Source: Salinicoccus sediminis (GTDB taxonomy: Bacteria; Bacillota; Bacilli; Staphylococcales; Salinicoccaceae). From it: a stretch of DNA of 64,000 nucleotides. The position numbers and the translations under genes were made by a program. The notes beneath the pieces are model-generated. The model made no database searches. It saw only the letters and a program-made list of their open reading frames with translations, and was not told the origin of the DNA. Positions 61,596 to 64,000 of the stretch are shown here, one piece after another. Position 1 is the stretch's first letter. Every line of letters starts with the position of its first letter. The stretch lies in contig NZ_LAYZ01000001.1 in NCBI RefSeq assembly GCF_000986795.1, forward strand, positions 310,001 to 374,000, read 5' to 3'.

Positions 61596-64000
61596 GTGAA
61601 GCATTCATCGACACTGGAGATACTGTACAAACTGAAAAAAGAGATACTCAAATCTAATAATCATGTACTCGTTTCGCAGATTGATCATGCAATCATGAAA
61701 ACATACAAAGACCAGCTTGTGTTCTCATTCATCGGACATTACTCTGCAGGCAAGTCGAGCCTGATCAACCATCTGCTCGACCATACCATCCTGCCGTCGT
61801 CCCCTGTGCCGACGACAAGCAACACCGTCTCCGTCCAGATCGGTGAATCCGAAGAGATAAAGGCATTCATCGACCAGTATAAATATATACCGCTCGAAAA
61901 CTACGCGGCGCTCCGGGACCTGAACACAAAAGATCTTGATATCACATCAATAGAAATGGATTTGAAACACCCCGTTTTCCGGGACCGCACGGTGTTCCAA
62001 GACACGCCCGGGGTGGATTCCAGTACCCGCGGACACGAGGAGAGTGCCAACCGCTTCCTCCTGAACAGCGACTATATCTTCTTCATGGTGGAGTACAACC
62101 ATGTGGAGAGTGAACACAACCTGAAGCTCCTAAGAGATATCGCCGCCCTCGGCATCCCTTTTGCGCTTGTGATCAATCAGGTCGACAAGCATGACGCCAG
62201 CGAACTGACCATGGATACCTTCCTTTCAAGGATCCAATCGACGCTCGCGCAGTGGAAGATAGCGCCTGAAGAAATATTCACGACAACCATCTATGACTCG
62301 CCCTACAATGAAATTACAGAACTGACCAATCTGATCACCGGCATCGAAAGACAACATGAGGCATATAAGGCAGACTATCACGAACGCATCATTTCAAATA
62401 TCGAGGACAGGCAGACGCAGTATATAGACGGCGAACTCAGTGACATTTTCAAAAGACAGCCCGTTGCGGAGGGCAAAAACACAGAAGAGGTCGACAGTCA
62501 TATAACCTATCTCGAAAACGAAATTAAAAACGATGCGCTTGCCAGTCTTCACGATGATCCCGACGCACTGGCGGATTATGTCAGACAGCGCACGAAGGAG
62601 ATTGCGAAAAACAGCTATCTGTATCCGCACCCGGTGAAAAGTGCCATTTCCGATTATCTCAAAGTGATATCGGGTGATATCCGTGCCGGCGGTTTATTCG
62701 GCAGGAAGAAAAAGCAGGAGGCACTGTACAAAGGTGCCCTCTGTGACATAGAAGAAACACTCACCCCCGTCATAGCGACGGAAATCGATGCGCCCGTCAA
62801 TGGGCTCTTCGGGGAACTCGGCCTGATTGGGGCGCCCTTCAGATACAAATGGGGGAGCGGCCTCCTTCATGAGGAGGAAATCACTACACTGAGCAATGCC
62901 TATATACTCAATTATCTGGATAAGCTCAAACGCAGTGTGGAAAAGGATGTTTCACTTCAGGCGGTGGACCATCTCGGTACACTCGAGGCCGGCAATGTAA
63001 AGGGGATGCACGGAAATAAAGGGCTCGCTAGCGAACGCACCGATTATGAACAGCTCAAAAACCTTTTGAAACTGAAAGAATCGCTGGAGACTGCCAACTA
63101 CAGACATTTCTACATCCACATGGACGACGAGCTGGAAAAATTGAACCTGGCGGAACCCGTTGAGTATGATTTCAAAAATGCCGGTGCCGGAGAATCCGGA
63201 AGTACCGACAGTTATCATACAGAAGCGGAAACAGCAGTGGATATAGCTCCTTTCAGACAGGTGCGCGCACTGCTTGAAGGGCACCCGAGGCACGAAAGGT
63301 TCAGCCGTGTGTTCACAGACAAGCTCGGCCGCATCGACGGGGGGCTTGTGAATATCAGCGTCTTCGGCGGTTTCAGTGCAGGAAAGACGACGTTCATCAA
63401 TGCCCTGTTGGGGGAGACGAAGCTCAGGACAAGCCCGAACCCGACCACCGCAGCAATTACGGAGATAAATGGCGGCAGCGAAAGTTATGCCGTCTACAAA
63501 CGGGAAGAGGATCTTGCCGGCACGCTGAAAATGATTACGAATCAGGCCGGCAGTTCCACAGAAGACTACATGGGCTGGCTGAAACGTCACCGCAATACAG
63601 TGACGGAGGCTTATATGCCGTTCGTGAACGGCGTGTTCCATAATTACGAAGATTATAAGCCATATCTCGGTCAGACACTGCCGATAACATCCGACGAACT
63701 GATCCACAGGATCAGTTCGGATCACGATGCGATATTCATCCATAAGGCACTGCTCTCGGTTCCCGGTGAACTGACTGAAAGGTTCAGCATCGTGGACTCC
63801 CCGGGGATAAACTCCATCAACCAGCGGCACACGAAGGAAACCCACAACATCATTGCAGGCAGCGACCTGATCATATACGTGTCCTACTACAATCACGTGT
63901 TCAGCCGTTCGGATGAGAGTTTCCTCAAGTATATCCAGTCCATCAAAGGCGATGATTTCCCGATCATATTCGTAATCAACGCCGTAGATCTGATGAAATC
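61596..64000 (+). CDS. dynA: Tandem bacterial dynamin DynA, 3' end outside window
   Basis: 801 codons without a stop, cut by the window end. Two dynamin GTPase domains in one chain: first P-loop GHYSAGKS at 47-54 with DTPG at 136-139 and NQVD at 194-197; second P-loop GGFSAGKT at 591-598 with VDSPGINS and, at the very end, NAVD. Each is followed by helical stalk sequence. B. subtilis DynA (about 1190 residues, two fused subunits) tethers and fuses membranes and protects against phage and pore formation. GTG 61596 directly after the ypsC stop is the best start; the ribosome site is weak. Confidence 0.92.
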   Translation, partial: MKHSSTLEILYKLKKEILKSNNHVLVSQIDHAIMKTYKDQLVFSFIGHYSAGKSSLINHLLDHTILPSSPVPTTSNTVSVQIGESEEIKAFIDQYKYIPLENYAALRDLNTKDLDITSIEMDLKHPVFRDRTVFQDTPGVDSSTRGHEESANRFLLNSDYIFFMVEYNHVESEHNLKLLRDIAALGIPFALVINQVDKHDASELTMDTFLSRIQSTLAQWKIAPEEIFTTTIYDSPYNEITELTNLITGIERQHEAYKADYHERIISNIEDRQTQYIDGELSDIFKRQPVAEGKNTEEVDSHITYLENEIKNDALASLHDDPDALADYVRQRTKEIAKNSYLYPHPVKSAISDYLKVISGDIRAGGLFGRKKKQEALYKGALCDIEETLTPVIATEIDAPVNGLFGELGLIGAPFRYKWGSGLLHEEEITTLSNAYILNYLDKLKRSVEKDVSLQAVDHLGTLEAGNVKGMHGNKGLASERTDYEQLKNLLKLKESLETANYRHFYIHMDDELEKLNLAEPVEYDFKNAGAGESGSTDSYHTEAETAVDIAPFRQVRALLEGHPRHERFSRVFTDKLGRIDGGLVNISVFGGFSAGKTTFINALLGETKLRTSPNPTTAAITEINGGSESYAVYKREEDLAGTLKMITNQAGSSTEDYMGWLKRHRNTVTEAYMPFVNGVFHNYEDYKPYLGQTLPITSDELIHRISSDHDAIFIHKALLSVPGELTERFSIVDSPGINSINQRHTKETHNIIAGSDLIIYVSYYNHVFSRSDESFLKYIQSIKGDDFPIIFVINAVDLMK

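Noticed and set aside
62952-63896. 314-codon frame antisense to dynA
   Set aside because: The sense strand encodes an uninterrupted dynamin with both GTPase motifs. The antisense frame has no start signal and random composition.

Overview
The window looks like the chromosome of a non-sporulating member of the Staphylococcaceae, most likely a Salinicoccus-type genus. The order fer / EbpS-like LysM protein / ypdA / ansA / cmk, the srrAB-type pair after resABC, and bacillithiol genes point to the Staphylococcus relatives. The base composition (near 45-50% GC by eye) is too high for Staphylococcus itself, and two envelope proteins carry long acidic E/T/S tracts as is common in salt-tolerant relatives. 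The genus is an inference; no 16S gene is present. Genes that Bacillus subtilis carries in the same neighbourhoods for sporulation (spoIVA), folE/mtrB, cheR and trp are absent.

Layout. 1-2.3 kb: end of a branched-chain 2-oxoacid dehydrogenase operon (E1 beta, E2), the bacilliredoxin brxB, and on the opposite strand the 33-codon stressosome miniprotein prli42. 2.3-13.5 kb: M20 peptidase, both oxidative pentose phosphate dehydrogenases (gnd, zwf) with an AraC/GyrI-type regulator overlapping zwf, RNase Z, alpha/beta hydrolase, aldo/keto reductase, nudF, fur, xerD, deoB and a 27-residue membrane miniprotein. 13.5-22.6 kb: ypuF, scpAB, rluB, the cytochrome c maturation genes resABC, the SrrAB/ResDE two-component system and ribU. 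22.6-35.3 kb: ferredoxin, EbpS-like protein, bacillithiol disulfide reductase, asparaginase, cmk, plsC, rpsA, der, gpsA, yphEF, hup, menaquinone genes hepS-menG-hepT, ndk. 35.3-45.1 kb: aroCBA, ypiABF, cytochrome bc complex qcrABC, ypjA, yugP, a degenerate Nudix protein. 45.2-64 kb: mgsA, bshA, cca, birA, dinG, aspB, asnS, dnaD, nth, ypoC, a class A PBP and recU on the other strand, yppE, ypsA, gpsB, RNase P RNA, an rRNA methyltransferase and the first two thirds of a tandem dynamin (DynA), cut by the window end.

How the genes fit together. Much of the window is housekeeping, but three themes recur. (1) Respiration: menaquinone synthesis (hepS, menG, hepT), cytochrome c maturation (resABC), the bc complex (qcrABC) and their oxygen/redox regulator (SrrAB/ResDE). 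(2) Low-molecular-weight thiol redox: bshA starts bacillithiol synthesis, brxB and bdr (ypdA) de-bacillithiolate proteins, zwf and gnd supply NADPH, and fur carries a perfect PerR-type operator. (3) Cell envelope and division: PBP, GpsB, RecU, EbpS-like LysM protein, DynA, ScpAB.

I found no mobile element, prophage, CRISPR array, tRNA, rRNA operon or riboswitch. No stretch longer than 300 bases is gene-free except the part occupied by RNase P RNA. The most interesting leads are small: miniproteins, uncharacterised palindromes and repeats in front of brxB, resA, fur and hup, and matching acidic repeat tails on two unrelated envelope proteins.
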